In this document: positions 46,037 through 58,215 of the stretch, one piece after another
How the letters are laid out: each line of letters starts with the position of its first letter
Numbering within the stretch: position 1 is the stretch's first letter
DNA from: Diphasiastrum complanatum
Taxonomy: Eukaryota; Streptophyta; Lycopodiopsida; Lycopodiales; Lycopodiaceae
Assembly: GCA_029204225.1 (NCBI GenBank)
Contig: CM055093.1
Location: 2,047,804-2,111,803, forward strand
DNA length: 64,000 bases
Direction of reading: 5' to 3'
Position numbers and translations under genes: made by a program
Notes under the pieces: generated by a model
What the model was told of the DNA's origin: nothing
Seen by the model: the letters and a program-made list of their open reading frames with translations, nothing else
The model's database searches: none

Positions 46037-49000
46037 ATGGCAACCTCAATTGGAGTCATGTTGGAAGCCAATGATAGGCTTACCTCAAGTAACTATTCAT
46101 TATGGAAAGTGAGGATGGAGTCACTTCTTGAGATGAATGATGTTTTGGATATTGTTGTAGGTTTGAAGGAGAGACCAACAACACAACAAGATCAATTGAG
46201 GTATGACAAGAGGGCCAAGAAGGCTCTACACATGATAAAGATGAATGTTACCAATGAACTTCTCAAGGAAGTTGGTAAGTGCACATCATCTTTGGAAGCT
46301 TGGAATTCATTGAAGAAGCTTTATGAATCCAAGTCTACTTCTAGAGTGTTGACTCTAAGAAGGCAAATCTTTTCCTGTTTGCAAAAGAATGAAGAAAGTC
46401 CAAGTACTTTTGTTTTGAGAATGAAAGCATTGAATGATGAGTTAGCTTGCATAGATGAAAGCATTAAGGAAGGAGAGCTTATTCAAGTGATTCTTAATGG
46501 CTTGTTGGATGCTCATGCTAACATTGTTCAAAGTATTGCTATTCAAAAGACTTTGCCAAGTTTGATGGATCTTCAAGAGATCTTGATCAATGAGGAATAT
46601 AGGCTTCAAGCAAGAGGTGGATCTACATCGACACTTCAAGAGGATGCTATATTCACAAAGGGCAAATTCAAGGGCAAAACCAAAAGCAAGTGGTCTAAAG
46701 GGCAAGATCAAGTGGATGCTTCTTCAAGTGGCAAAAATAAGGATAGATCAAAGCTCAAGTGCTTCTATGCTTTTGTGATGTCTTCATGTATGCTTGCTAA
46801 TGATGGAGATCTAGATCCTTGGTGGATTGATAGTGGAGCAAGTTCACACATGACCTTTCACAAAGAGTACTTCACTTCTTTGTTGGCATATGGAGATGAC
46901 AAGAGGGTGATCTACATGGCCAATGATGGTGAGTGTGCAATCAAAGGGATTGGCACAATTCCTATTTCTCTCTCTACAAATAGGAATGTTCATTTGGATG
47001 ATGTCTTGTTTATTCCATCTATTACCAAGAATTTGCTTAGTGTGAGTCAAATGCTAAGTAAGGGCCTCAAGGTGGAGTTTGATGGAGATGCTTGTTTGAT
47101 CAAAAGGAAGGATGTCTTGATTGGAAAAGGTAAAAGGCAAGGGAAGTTGTTCAAACTTGATGCTTGTGTTATTGCTAACCAAGTTGGATGTGTTGCAAGG
47201 GAGCAAATTTCTATTCGAGAGGTTTGGCACAAAAGGATGGGACACCTCAACTTCAAGTCATTGGAGGTAATGGCAAGGAAGAAGGTTGTGATTGGTCTTC
47301 CAAGTTCCTTAAGTAATGACAAGCATGTTTGTGAGTCTTGTGCTTTGTCTAAGTCACATAGACTACCTTATACTAGATCTATTTCTAGATCTACAAAGCC
47401 TTTTCAACTTGTACATTCGGATGTTCATGGATTTACTACAATTAGCAATAGTGGAGCTAAGATGTATGTAACATTCATTGATGATTTTAGTAGATTTTGT
47501 TGGATCTATCTACTAAAGAGCAAGGATGAAGTGTATGATGTCTTTGTCAAGTTCAAGAATGCAAGGGAGAACCAATTTTCCACAAAGATCAAGTGCTTGA
47601 GAGGTGACAATGTTGGTGAGTACATATCTAACAAGTTCAAGGCCTTTTGTGATGAGCATGGGATCAAGAGGGAGTATACAACATCAAGGACCCCACAACA
47701 AAATGGAGTGGCTGAAAGGAAGAATAGAACTTTATGTGAAAGTGCTAAAGCTATGAGGTTAAGTGCTAATCTTGACAAACCATTTTGGGATCAAGCTTTG
47801 TTGTGTGCCAATTTCTTGTGCAATAGGTGGCCGAGTGCTATTTTGGATGGAAGGACACCTTTTGAGATGCTATTCAAGAGGAGGCCGAGTTTCAACTTTC
47901 TAAGAACCTTTGGATGCACATGCTATGTCAACATTACTCTTGATGATAGGACCAAGGAGGATCCATCTTCAAGAAGAGGTATTTTTGTTGGATATAGTGA
48001 GGTGAGTAAAGCCTACAAGGTTTACATTCCTTCTACTAACAAAGTGATTGTTGGTAGAGATGTCATTTTTGATGAGGGAAACATTCCAAAGGTGTCTTCA
48101 AGCATGATTGATGGTAAAGTAGATGGTTCTAACATTCTTGATGTTGATGAGAAGGATCCTACTTTGGATGGTGGTGATGATGGACCTTCATCAAGTCAAC
48201 AGCCAAGGAGAACATCAAGAGAAAGACAAGTACCTTCAAGGCTCACATATGATCAAAAGGGTAAGCAAGTAGTTTCTGGAAATTATGTTGCTTTCCTAAC
48301 CTCTTTGGATGAGCCTACAAGTGTAGATCAAGCAAGGAAAGAAGAGGAGTGGATCCAAGCAATGGATCTTGAGTATCAAGCTCTTATGAAGAATGGAACA
48401 TGGAGATTGGTGGAGTTGCCTAAGGACAAGAAAGCTATTGGATGCAAATGGATCTTCAAGGTGAAGACAAACCAAGATGGATCTATCAACAAGTACAAGG
48501 CAAGGTTAGTGGCAAAAGGATATGCTCAACAACAAGGAATTGACTATGATGAGACCTTTGCACCCGTGGCAAAGATGGTAAGCATTCGAGTCATCATTTC
48601 ACTTGCTACACTTTATGGATGGGATCTATGGCAAATGGACATTTCAAATGCATTCTTGAATGGCGATCTTGAGGAGGAAGTATACATGGAGCAACCCGAG
48701 AGCTACATCTCATCAACAAAGCCAAATCATGTGTGTCTTTTACAAAAGAGTTTGTATGGCCTTAAGCAAGCACCAAGGAGTTGATATGCTAAGCTTAACA
48801 CTTTTTTACTCTCTCAAGGCTTTGCTATGAGTGAGTATGATCATTCACTTTATTATAGGTTTGCTGGAAATGATGTTACCATCTTGCTAATCTATGTGGA
48901 TGATATCATCTTGAGTGGTGGAGACAATCAAGATGTGGAGGATATCAATAATGCTCTTAAGAAGGAGTTTGAGGTGCATGATCTTGGTAATTTGCATTAC

Positions 49001-49870
49001 ATTTTAGGAATAGAAGTCATTGGATCTTCTCAATCTACTTTCATTTGTCAAGAGAAGTATGCTAATTCTATTCTAGAAAGATTTCATATGGTAGATGCAA
49101 AAGCTATTGATACACCTATGGAGTCTCATGTAAAGCTTACTATAAGAGGTAATGAAAGATCCTTCAAGGACATTACTCTCTATAGAAAGCTAGTTGGTTC
49201 ACTCATCTATCTAACCAATACTAGACCTGATCTAAGCTATTGTGTTGGAAGATTGAGTCAATTCATGCAAGATCCTAGTGAGGAGCATTGGAATCTAGGA
49301 AAGCGAGTTTTGAGGTACATCGTTGGAACTCGAGATTTTGGCATATTGTATGAGGGATCATCACCTAATCTTTTTGGATTTTCAGATTCAGACTATGCTG
49401 GAGATGGAATGGATAGGAAATCCATTAGTTCTTATTGTATTTTCATAGGTGATGGAGCTATATCATGGATGTCAAAGAAACAAGCCACTATCTCATTGTC
49501 ATCTAGTGAGGCCGAGTACAAAGCTCTTACACATTGCACAAAGGAGATGGTATGGATCAAGAGGATGATCAAGGATCTTCACTTGTTGGATTTTTCAGAG
49601 AGCCCAGTCATCTTTTGTGACAATCAATCAGCCCAAAGAATGGCATCCAATCTTATCTTTCATGCTAGGAACAAGCATATTGAGATACAATATCATTTTG
49701 TGAGGGAGCGAGTCATTGCAAAGGAGGTGGAGCGTCAACATGTGTCTTCAAGGGAATGTGTAGCTGATATCTTCACCAAAGCATTGGGAAAAGACTTGTT
49801 CATGAAGAATAGGACCTCACTTGGAGTATTATCAAAGTCTATGTTAAAACTAGTTGAAGAGGGAGTGTGA
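46037..49870 (+). pseudogene. A1 gag-pol polyprotein, one stop, zinc knuckle deleted
   Basis: Order of domains: gag (residues 1-200, MLEANDRLTSSNYSLWKVRM), basic linker, protease (D265 of DSGASSHM), GAG-pre-integrase (VWHKRMGHLNF, CESCALSKSHR), integrase (HSDVHGF, FIDDFSR, RGDNVGEY, PQQNGVAERKNRT), linker, reverse transcriptase (WIFKVKTNQDG, QMDISNAFLNGD, LLIYVDD) and RNase H (SDYAGD, SLSSSEAEY, CDNQSA, HIEIQYHFVRE, FTKAL). The only interruption is TGA at 48,782-48,784 where relatives have Trp (PRSWYAK-like); the frame then continues to 49,870, ending 4 bases into the 3' LTR. Against A2, a 120-bp in-frame deletion removes the zinc knuckle between KCFY and VMSSCML. Transcription would come from the 5' LTR. 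Confidence 0.95.
49856..49865 (+). promoter_or_regulatory. Polypurine tract of A1
   Basis: GAAGAGGGAG directly precedes the 3' LTR and would prime plus-strand cDNA synthesis. Confidence 0.88.
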
Positions 49871-50515
49871 AAGATTCAACTAGTTTCATCACATTTTGCA
49901 ATATTTTCATATTTGGCATATTGAGGCCAAAACTTGTTTTAGACTTAGAGGTTGACTTTTCAAAGTTCATTAGTCTAAATTTCATTTGAATAAACACTTT
50001 TTGAAAGTGTGGGAAAGATAGAATGCGAGTTTGAGTAGATTCAATTTGAATAAGTTGGGTACATTGAATCTAGACCTAAAATTGGTAGGGTTAGCATTTT
50101 GGTGGGAAAGCCAAGTGGCCAAATAGGGTTTGGACCTGTTATAAAAGGATGTAACTCATGGAGAGAGTCATCTTCTCTCTTCTCTATCTCATTTCATGCT
50201 TATACATGGTTCTCTTGGGTTCTACTATCCATTGGTGCACTATCTTGGTGATTGCTTGCAATTTTATGTGTAGAATGATCTATATTTGTTATTTTTGGAT
50301 CCACACGTGTGAAATATAGTAGCTTTCTGGTTTTGTACAGACAGCAATAGTACATAATCATTTCATTCAAGTTTGATCAAGTTCTATTAGTGTTTGCATC
50401 TCAAATTGTGTGTAGGTGCTGATTTTTCTACATTGGTGAAATTGGTAGTGTATTTCTCTTTCTAACCAAAGATCATTCAAGTAGATTGGATCTTAAGGAT
50501 CTGAAATCTTTCACA
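49866..50515 (+). repeat. 3' LTR of A1
   Basis: Begins TGTGAAAG and ends CTTTCACA, same length as the 5' LTR. It is followed by CCTGG. Confidence 0.95.
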
Positions 50516-51700
50516 CCTGGACTCTGGAGCAACTCAGCACATGACCCATCATCGGGACTGGATCCTAAACTACAAACCTTTCACCCATACTAGAGTTGTG
50601 CAGCTTGGAGACAACTCAACACATTCCATTGAAGGTGAAGGGAGGTGTTGTTAATTGTTGTCCAATGTTCTGTATATTCGAAATCTTACAAAGAATCTAC
50701 TTTTTATAAGAAGAATCACTAATTCTGGTCGTAGGGTCAAATTCAATACAAAGGGCTGTACTATTCTTGACAAGTCTAGGAAAGTCCTAGCTTATGGTAG
50801 AAGATGTGGCTACCTTTACAAATTAAGTCACTGTTATTCTACTAGTAGTCAAGCTCTTATTTCTACTTCTGAATCAAATCATTTGTTGTGGCATTTCAGA
50901 TTAGGCCATTTAAACTTTAAGAGTATCTAGCAAACGTCAAGTCATAGTGCAAGATCTTCCTTCTATTAGCAAATCTGATTCTCCATGGAAAGTTATATTA
51001 TCAACAAGTAGAAGTCCATTAACTTCAGATTCTATTCATACTTCTAAAGATTTGTTAGATCTTGTACACAGTGACCTTTGTGGCCCAATGCAGACTTCTT
51101 TCACATGGGGAGCGTTTTACTTTCTGACTTTTATTGATGATTTTCAAGGAGAACTGCTACTTACTTTTTGAAGAATAAATTTGATACTTGCAGATTCTTC
51201 AAGCAGTTCAAGGCATCTGCAGAAAATCAGACCTAGAGAAAAATCAAAGCTATATGTTCTGATGGACAGGGAGAATACATCTCCACTGAGTTCAAAGAAT
51301 TTTGCAGGGCCTGCGGAATACATCAACAAACTACGACTGTCTATTTGCAGAATCAATCCATCACTAAGGCCCCGAATGGAAAGACACCTTATGAGGTGTG
51401 GACTGGATCAAAACCATCACTCAAACATATTCGAGTGTTTTGATGCATTGCCTATGCTCTGATCCCTAAAGATCTGAAAACGAAACTGGATGACAAAAGC
51501 AGGAAATTGATTTTCATTGGCTACTCCCCAGATCACAAGGCATACAAACTCTATAACCTAGAAAATCAGAAGACCTTCACGAGCAGGTATGTCATATTCA
51601 TGGAAGACCAATTTTTCGACCATAAGGGAAAAGCTCCAAACAAATCTGACCCAAGGATCGAACAGTCAAAATTAGATTCTAGGATCTAAAAATCAAATTC
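50516..51700 (+). pseudogene. copia B protease, GAG-pre-integrase and integrase (right part)
   Basis: Starts in the middle of the protease motif (DSGATQHMTHHRDWILNY) and continues NVLYIRNLTKNLL, LLWHFRLGHLNFKSI, HSDLCGPM, FLTFIDDFQGE, and in other frames the end of integrase (KLIFIGYSPDHKAYKLYNL). The frame shifts at several places and the catalytic Glu region is poorly preserved. Its integrase C-terminus closely matches 8,545-8,790, showing two copies of this family in the window. Confidence 0.88.
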
Positions 51701-51762
51701 TGATCCAAGTATAAAAAATAACTCAGGGATCAAAAATCAGAAAATCAATACTGAATCGAAAA

Positions 51763-52610
51763 ATGAGTCAAGATCTCAACATATCGAACAACACCAAAGG
51801 ATTGAATTTCAACCCAGAAGATCGAGTCGATCCAGACAGCCTCCATCCCGATTCATGGATGATCCGGAGTGCTATTTTGTGTAGGAACCAAACACAATTC
51901 ATGAGGCAATGTCACCACTTGATGCTGACCAGTGGAAAGCAGCCATGGACGTAGAATTTGATTCTTTGATTGAGAATCAAACGTGGACTGTAACTGAGCT
52001 GCCAAAGGATCGAAATCTGATCCCATGCAAATGGTTGTTCAAAGTGAAGTATGATGGTGAGGGGAAAATAAATCGATACAAGGCCAGATTGGTAGCCAAA
52101 GGCTTCTCCCAGATTCCAGATCTGGATTATTCAAAAACCTTTAGTACTGTGGTAAAGCATGCTTCAATTCGTTTACTTCTTTCCTATGCACTTGCAACCG
52201 ACCTTGAAGTTTACCAAATGGACGTCCAAATTGCATTTCTCAATGGCACCATTGAAGAGAAAATCTACATGTTCCAGCCAAAAGGATATGAGCTAAAGGG
52301 TAAGGAGCACCTAGTGTGCAAAATTCATAAAGCTTTGTATGGTCTGAAACAATCTCCAAGAGCGTGGTTTCAGAAAACTAATGATTTCTTAATCAAGAAT
52401 GGTTTCATCCTAAAATCAGCAAACTCGAATGTTTATTTCAAGTCTGTATTGGATTTTTTCATCATCATTACTCTATATGTTGATGATACTTTACTATTCA
52501 GTAATAATCTGAATTTGTTGAAGGATATCAAATGCATGTTAGTGCAGGAATACAAGATGACAGATCATATGGGTCTTGCACATTATTGTCTCGGAATTCA
52601 CATTTTTTGA
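51763..52610 (+). pseudogene. copia B reverse transcriptase
   Basis: A 233-codon open frame (51,909-52,610) covers most of the domain: CKWLFKVKYDGEGKINRYKA, VYQMDVQIAFLNGT (first catalytic Asp), KALYGLKQSPRAW, and the catalytic YVDDTLLFS box. A stop follows CLGIHIF. The preceding linker (LNFNPEDRVDPDSLHPD) is the same as in the 8.4-kb fragment. Confidence 0.93.
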
Positions 52611-53225
52611 ATTCGACCCAACAGACAGATTTTCACCACCCAGCAGAGATACCTCACCAATGTGTTGAAGAAATATGGAGTGGCCGAGTGCAAACCGAGC
52701 CACTTTCCACTCGACCCTGGTTTGAAGCTGTCAAAGGAGCAATGTCCAAAATCCGAGTCAGAGAAGGAGGAAATAAAGCGGTATCCATTCATTCCATAAT
52801 CGGTTCATTGATGTATGCTATGCTCTGCACTCGACCCGACCTTGTTTACTCAATCAGCTCTCTCGGCCAATTTCTTTCAAATCCAGGTCCAGTCCATTGG
52901 AAGGCTCTCACGAAAGTCATGAAGTATGTCCAAGCTACAAAAACACCTCAGTATTTGCTATGAAGGCAGCCAATCTGCCAACATTCTAGAGGGCTACACA
53001 GATGCAGATTGGGCAGGAGATATTGACACAAGAAAATCGACCTCTGGATTTGTGTTCCTATTCTATCAAGGGCCAATTTCATGGAACAGCCAAATACAGA
53101 CCTCAATAGCATTATCCTCCACAGAATCAGAATACATAGATGCGACAAATGCTACCAAGGAGGCAATTTGGCTGAGGAACTTGCTTGTAGATATCGAAAT
53201 TATCCAGTCACATTCAATGATCCTC
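52611..53225 (+). pseudogene. copia B RNase H, truncated
   Basis: In shifting frames: CKPSHFPLDPGLKLS, TRPDLVYSISSLGQFLSNP, then YTDADWAGDIDTRKSTSGF and SLSSTESEY-like ALSSTESEYIDATNATKEAI. It ends at WLRNLLVDIEI about 53,210, and then copia C sequence begins. The Asp and Glu active-site residues are visible but no frame is intact. Confidence 0.9.
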
Positions 53226-54016
53226 GAACGGTAGAAGACAGTAGAAGTAAACGACATTCGTTCAGCGCTCACGCCCCCAGGACTACCACCAAAGATCACG
53301 CAAGTACCTAGAAGTACAGTAATCTGATCTGATGGCATGACGTCAGCATATACTCCCTAGGTCGTGGCTAATCTCACTCTTGTAATTCTCTGGTTAGCTG
53401 TAGATGCTTAACCACTCTAATCTTAGATTTACACAAAGAGATCGTACTTATTGGATCATACTTGAAATATAGATAAAAACAGAATACACAGAGTGTAACA
53501 GAGTGAAGAAGTCTGATGCTAGTAAGCAATCAAGACGATATACAGAATACATGTCCGCCTGCGCGTGAAGACAATTCTGTCTAGGATCAGAAGATCCAAT
53601 TGTCCGCTAGTAAAGCGAGACTACTACTCGTGAGAGAACCGTGTTTCTCTCACGCCAACGCACTGCGTGGATGTGTGCTTGAAGAAATTCAGAGAAAATT
53701 AATATAGATTATTTTCTTGTTGTGTATGATCTTGGATGTTGAATGCTTATGCTGATATTTCATATGTCTGAGTTTTCTTGTTCATTTTAAATTTCGCACT
53801 TTGGTTGAAACTTTGTTGAACGTTGCATTAATTTTATGAACGTAGATCAGCAGTGACTAACTACACTTTGAAGGATTGTAGGAGCGATTCAGTTGGCAGT
53901 GTCCAGCGGTCGCATCTGAACTCCATATGAGCTGAAGAGAGTCGTGTTTGATTCGCCTTCGCAAAAGTTTTGCGAATTCGACGAATTTCTCATCAGTCAA
54001 TCACTTTTTCTCATTA
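53226..54016 (+). repeat. 5' LTR of copia C
   Basis: Highly similar to 58,308-59,103 throughout, for example TGATGGCATGACGTCAGCA and CGGTCGCATCTGAACTCCAT. Contains the palindrome TTCGCAAAAGTTTTGCGAA at 53,958-53,976. Confidence 0.88.
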
Positions 54017-54017
54017 G

Positions 54018-54029
54018 TGGTATCTGAGC
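54018..54029 (+). promoter_or_regulatory. Primer-binding site of copia C
   Basis: TGGTATCTGAGC, one mismatch from the initiator-Met type, one base after the LTR. Confidence 0.85.
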
Positions 54030-54132
54030 AGGTTATCCTGTCATATTCTGACATAGCCGAGAAGCTATCAGATCCAGGAGGCCAAGCATTCAGATAATCA
54101 CCCATCAACAAGGAAACAGACTTCAAGAAGCA

Positions 54133-55208
54133 ATGGCTTCAATCAGCAGCATGCAAAGCAAGATCTACATGATACTCGACTCTTCAGGATTTAACTTTCT
54201 AGACTGGAAAGTTAACACATCTTTGATACTCAAGGGCGAAGGACTCTTCCCCTGGGTGGATGGCACAGAAGAAATGCCTACGACAAGAGGCAAGGAGCTA
54301 CGTGAATGGAGGGAGAAAAAAGATAAGGCAGTAGCCTTGCTATCATCTTCCATCAAAGATAGCCTTACACTTGACCTGGCTACACTCTCCAAAGCTAAGG
54401 AGATGTGGGATGCACTGCTCACAAGATTTCAGACGAAATCAAGAGGTCAGATCATGATGCTGGAAGATCAGCTGACAAATCTACAATGGGATGGAAAAGA
54501 CCTCACCTCCTTCGTGAGAAAGATGAAGGATCTGTTTCTATCTCTACACAACTCTGGAGCAGAGAATGCAGTATCAGTTGAGAAGCAGCTCACGTACCTG
54601 TTGAGAGCCTTACCCAGATCTTTCCAGATGACATGAACCCTTCTCACGAAAGATCCTACCATGAACTTCGAAAAGGCGATTGTCGAGATTTGAGAGGAAG
54701 TTGAGACTAGAGAACGCCTTGATCACAAGGATGGTTCTGACCAGGCCGTCTACGGCAACAGAGAAAATCCAAGAAATAATTCAAGCCTAAGAGGGAGTCG
54801 AATCAGAGGCAGGATTGTGACCAGCAAGCAGAGGGGACCAGCAAGAGCAACTGGAAGACCAAAGATACAGACAAGAAGACCTGTGTGAGATGCAGAAGAG
54901 ACGGGCATACAATAGATACCTGCTGGCTCAATCCCAAGATTGAGTGTATCCATTGCCATAAGAAGGGTCATGCATCCATGGATTGCCGCCAAAACCCAAG
55001 AAACGGATCAGCACAGAACAGACAGGAGAACAACAATAGTTCTTCCTATGTTGAGGAGCCCGAGAGCTCGAAAATGGGCAAAGAAAGAACGAATAGAAAT
55101 TGTTCGACCGCCTACATCTGTGAAGATGTGTGTGCAGCATCAACGTCTGACACACATGAGGTGATCCTAGATTCAGGAGCCACCTCACACTTTGTGACAT
55201 CAAGATGA
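54133..55208 (+). pseudogene. copia C gag, two zinc knuckles and protease start
   Basis: The gag frame opens MASISSMQSKIYMILDSSGF and reads NFLDWKVNTSLILKGE, EMWDALLTRFQTKSRGQIMM, LEDQLTNLQ. It stops at 54,634. After a shift two knuckles appear, CVRCRRDGHTIDTC and CIHCHKKGHASMDC, then the protease VILDSGATSHFVTSR. A double zinc knuckle is unlike A-family elements, which have one. A stop follows the protease start at 55,206. Confidence 0.9.
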
Positions 55209-56545
55209 ATAATGTCTGATTTCAGAAGTGCAGATACCTCAAGATTCATAGTTCTTGGAGATGGATCTAGACATCAAGTGAACGACATTGGTTCATTGTG
55301 GCTCAACACCAATGGCAGAGACAAACGACTCGAAGATGTTCTGTTCGTGCCAACCCTGCAGCAAGACTTGCTTTCTATAGCAAGAATAGCATATGCAGGG
55401 ATGCGTGTGACGTTTTTTAACGAAGCATGCAACGTGATTGACGCTAGCACCAGCACTCTCATAGCTCAAGACAGAAGGAAAGACAACCCTTATCATCTGA
55501 AGGTGCCCCTACCTGAAGTTCAGATGCATCAGACCCATGACGACTCGCCAGACACTCTGTGGCATAGAAGACTCTGCCACATGAACTCAATGGCACTTTA
55601 CCAGACAAGTCATCATGGAGCGATAACAGGGGTCAGCATCTCGAATGCAACCAGTTTTACCACCTGTGATGCATGTTTGAAAGGCAAGATGTCGCGCACT
55701 CCATTCGTCAAAGACTCCTACAGAACGACCAAGATTTTGGAGCTAGTGCATCCTGACATCTGTGGACCATTCAATGTGATCTCAGTAGGAGATTTGAAAT
55801 ATTATATAACCTTCACTGATGATTATAGCAAGTTTGTCAGAGTGTATTTTATTCAGAATAAATCTGAAGCACTCGATAAATTCACAAAGTACATGAATTG
55901 GGCGGCAGAGAGATGTACATGCAACAAGGTGAAGCAGATCAGAACGGATCGAGGTGGCCAATATATCTCGAATCGCTTCACTGACTTCTGCAATGATCGT
56001 GGTATCATTCACAGAAGAACTGCAGCCTACACACTACAGCACAATGGTGTTGTTGAACGAAAGAACAGGACCCTAATGGAAGCAGCTAGATGCATGATGG
56101 CCTACTCGAAAGCTCCAAGGGCACTGTGGGCTGAAGCAGTAGCTACAACCTCATACATCCAGAACAGGACATGCAAATCTGATGTTCTTCACACGACACC
56201 ACATGAGCTATGGTGGCGTAGAAAGCCCAACCTATCTCACATCAGAATATTTAGCTGTGCAACATATGCACATATTCCTGATAAGCTTCGAAAGAAGCTT
56301 GATGAGAAAGCCGAGTAGAGATTTCTGGTAGGTTATCACAATAATTCATCATACTGCAGAGTCTACATGCCAGACACGAACACTGTGAAAATAGTGAGGG
56401 ATGTCAAATTCGACGAGAGCAGGACTATGGCCAACGAAGATCCTATCAACTACGAAGTTCTGGAGAGACAATACTATGACCTGCCACCAGTGATAGAGGG
56501 AGCAGCAGACAAACATGAAAACAAAGATTTTTGAGTCGTCTCTCA
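55209..56545 (+). pseudogene. copia C protease end, GAG-pre-integrase and integrase
   Basis: A 368-codon frame carries DVLFVPTLQQDLLSIARIAY, TLWHRRLCHMNSMALYQ with CDACLKGKMSRTPF (zinc-binding), then integrase HPDICGPF, FTDDYSKFVRVYF, RTDRGGQYISNRF, LQHNGVVERKNRTLMEAARC and IRIFSCATYAHIP. All three acidic catalytic positions are present. A TAG at 56,316 interrupts it, and the frame resumes RFLVGYHNN to an acidic linker with a TGA near 56,532. Confidence 0.93.
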
Positions 56546-57440
56546 TTCGAGCGATGAATCTGAAGAAGAAAAATTTGAGAGGCAACTTGTCGCCGCAGTT
56601 CCTGTAAACCAAGATGGTTTCGGACTGAGCAGAGCAGACAAGGGCAAAGGCATAGCTGTTCCAAGAGGATCTCCCAGAAGGTTGACAAGACCACGAAGAG
56701 CACCAACAAGATACGTGCCAGGTAGCTCAGCTTCCACAGCAGAAGAATTCTGTGGGTTCAGTGACGAACCACAGACATTTGAGGAGGCGATTGAAAGTCC
56801 AGAAAAGGACAGATGGATTCAAGCCATGAACGAAGAGATGGAGTCCATGGGGAAGAACCGGGTATGGACATTGGAGCCATTACCACATAAGCGCAAGACT
56901 ATCCAATGCAAATGGGTCTTCAAGCTCAAATACGGACCAGATGGGAATGTGATGAAATACAAGGCAAGACTAGTAGCGAAGGGTTTCTCTCAAAGATACG
57001 GTATTGACTATTCTGAAACCTTCTCTCCTGTTGTCAAACATTCGTCCCTACGTCTATTATTTGCATATGCAGCAGCTTATGACCTCAGGATCCACATTGT
57101 GGATGAGAAAACAGCCTTCTTGCATGGCGAATTAGACGAAGAGGTCTACATGGATCAAGCCCCAAGATTCGTCTCGAATTCACTTCCTGACTATGTATGC
57201 AGAATGCATAGAAGCATCTACGGTCTGAAACAGTCAACCCGACAATGGTACAAGAAGAAAGATCAAGCCCTGAAATCATTAGGATTCAAGCCTCTGTTGG
57301 CTGACTCCAATGTATATGTCAAAATTACAGATGGGTAGATCATCATAGTGGCTGTATATGTGGACGACACTCTGATACTTTGCAGGAGTGAGCAGCTAAT
57401 TGTTGAGGTGAAGACAGACATCTCGAAACATTTCTAGATA
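56546..57440 (+). pseudogene. copia C reverse transcriptase
   Basis: Starts after the linker (RAPTRYVPGSSAS) with CKWVFKLKYGPDGN, RLVAKGFSQRYGIDYSETFS, IHIVDEKTAFLHGELDEEVY (the first catalytic Asp is replaced: relatives have VKTAFL after QMDV, here VDEK), RSIYGLKQSTRQW, and VAVYVDDTLILC. TAG stops occur at 57,337 and 57,436. It is otherwise continuous in one frame. Confidence 0.92.
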
Positions 57441-58215
57441 GTGGATCTGGGAGAAGCCAGGTGTTACCTAGGCTTAAAAATTGAGAGGGACTATGAGGGA
57501 GGTAAGTTATACCTTCACCAGTCCAGATACACCCAGAAGATCCTAGAGGACTTTGGGATGCTGAACTGCAAAGGAGCGAACACTCCAATGCTCGCAGGGA
57601 CGGTGCTAACGAATGATGACTGTCCAAGGACTGAGGAAGAGAGAGAACAGATGCAGCTCACGTCTTACAGGAAGCTGATAGGATCACTGATGTACCTTGC
57701 AGACAACACACGTCCTGATATTGCCTATGCAGTATTCAGGATGAGCCAATTCTGTACGAATCCAGACTCGACACATTAGAAGATTGTGAAATTCTTTTTG
57801 CAATATCTTCAATCAACGAGAGATTATGGCTTGTGTTATAGTCATGGTGCAGGTTTCAAGATACTTTCCTACAACGATGCTAGCTGGGCATCTCTCAAGG
57901 ATGATTGTAAAAGCATCTTAGGAGGATGCACCATCGCATCAGGAGCAGCAGTTTTCTGGGTCAACAAGAAGCAGACCATTGTAGCCCAGTCATCCTGTGA
58001 AGCAGAGTACGTAGCAGCAGCGAAGATGGCCAACGAAATAATTTGGCTAAGGCAATTCCTAGACGAATTGGGCGAAACAAGGAACGAGCCTCTGGTCTTG
58101 CAGATGGACAACACCTCTGCAGTACATCTAACGAAAGATCATGTGTTTCATTCCAAAACGAAGCACATTGCGCCCGACGAAGATGTTCGCGAACTCGAAC
58201 ATCTGGAGACATGAA
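57441..58215 (+). pseudogene. copia C RNase H
   Basis: Reads DLGEARCYLGLKIERDYEGG, TRPDIAYAVFRMSQFCTNP, a TAG at 57,778, then DYGLCYSHGAGFK, YNDASWASLKDDCKSI, AQSSCEAEYVAAAKMANEII and LQMDNTSAVHLTKDHVFHSK. The expected HIxxxYHFIRE tail is missing: after KTKHI the sequence changes to a CGAA-rich block (58,171-58,268) also present in copia D. Confidence 0.92.

Larger units (their letters stand above)
44787..50515 (+). mobile_element. Complete copia retrotransposon A1
   Basis: It has two 650-bp LTRs, a perfect primer site, one long gag-pol frame, a polypurine tract and a CCTGG target duplication (44,782-44,786 and 50,516-50,520). The LTRs differ at about 15 of 650 positions by eye, which points to a fairly recent insertion. 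It lies inside copia B. Expression would start from the TATA box in the 5' LTR (CTATAAAAGG, about 45,060). Confidence 0.96.
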
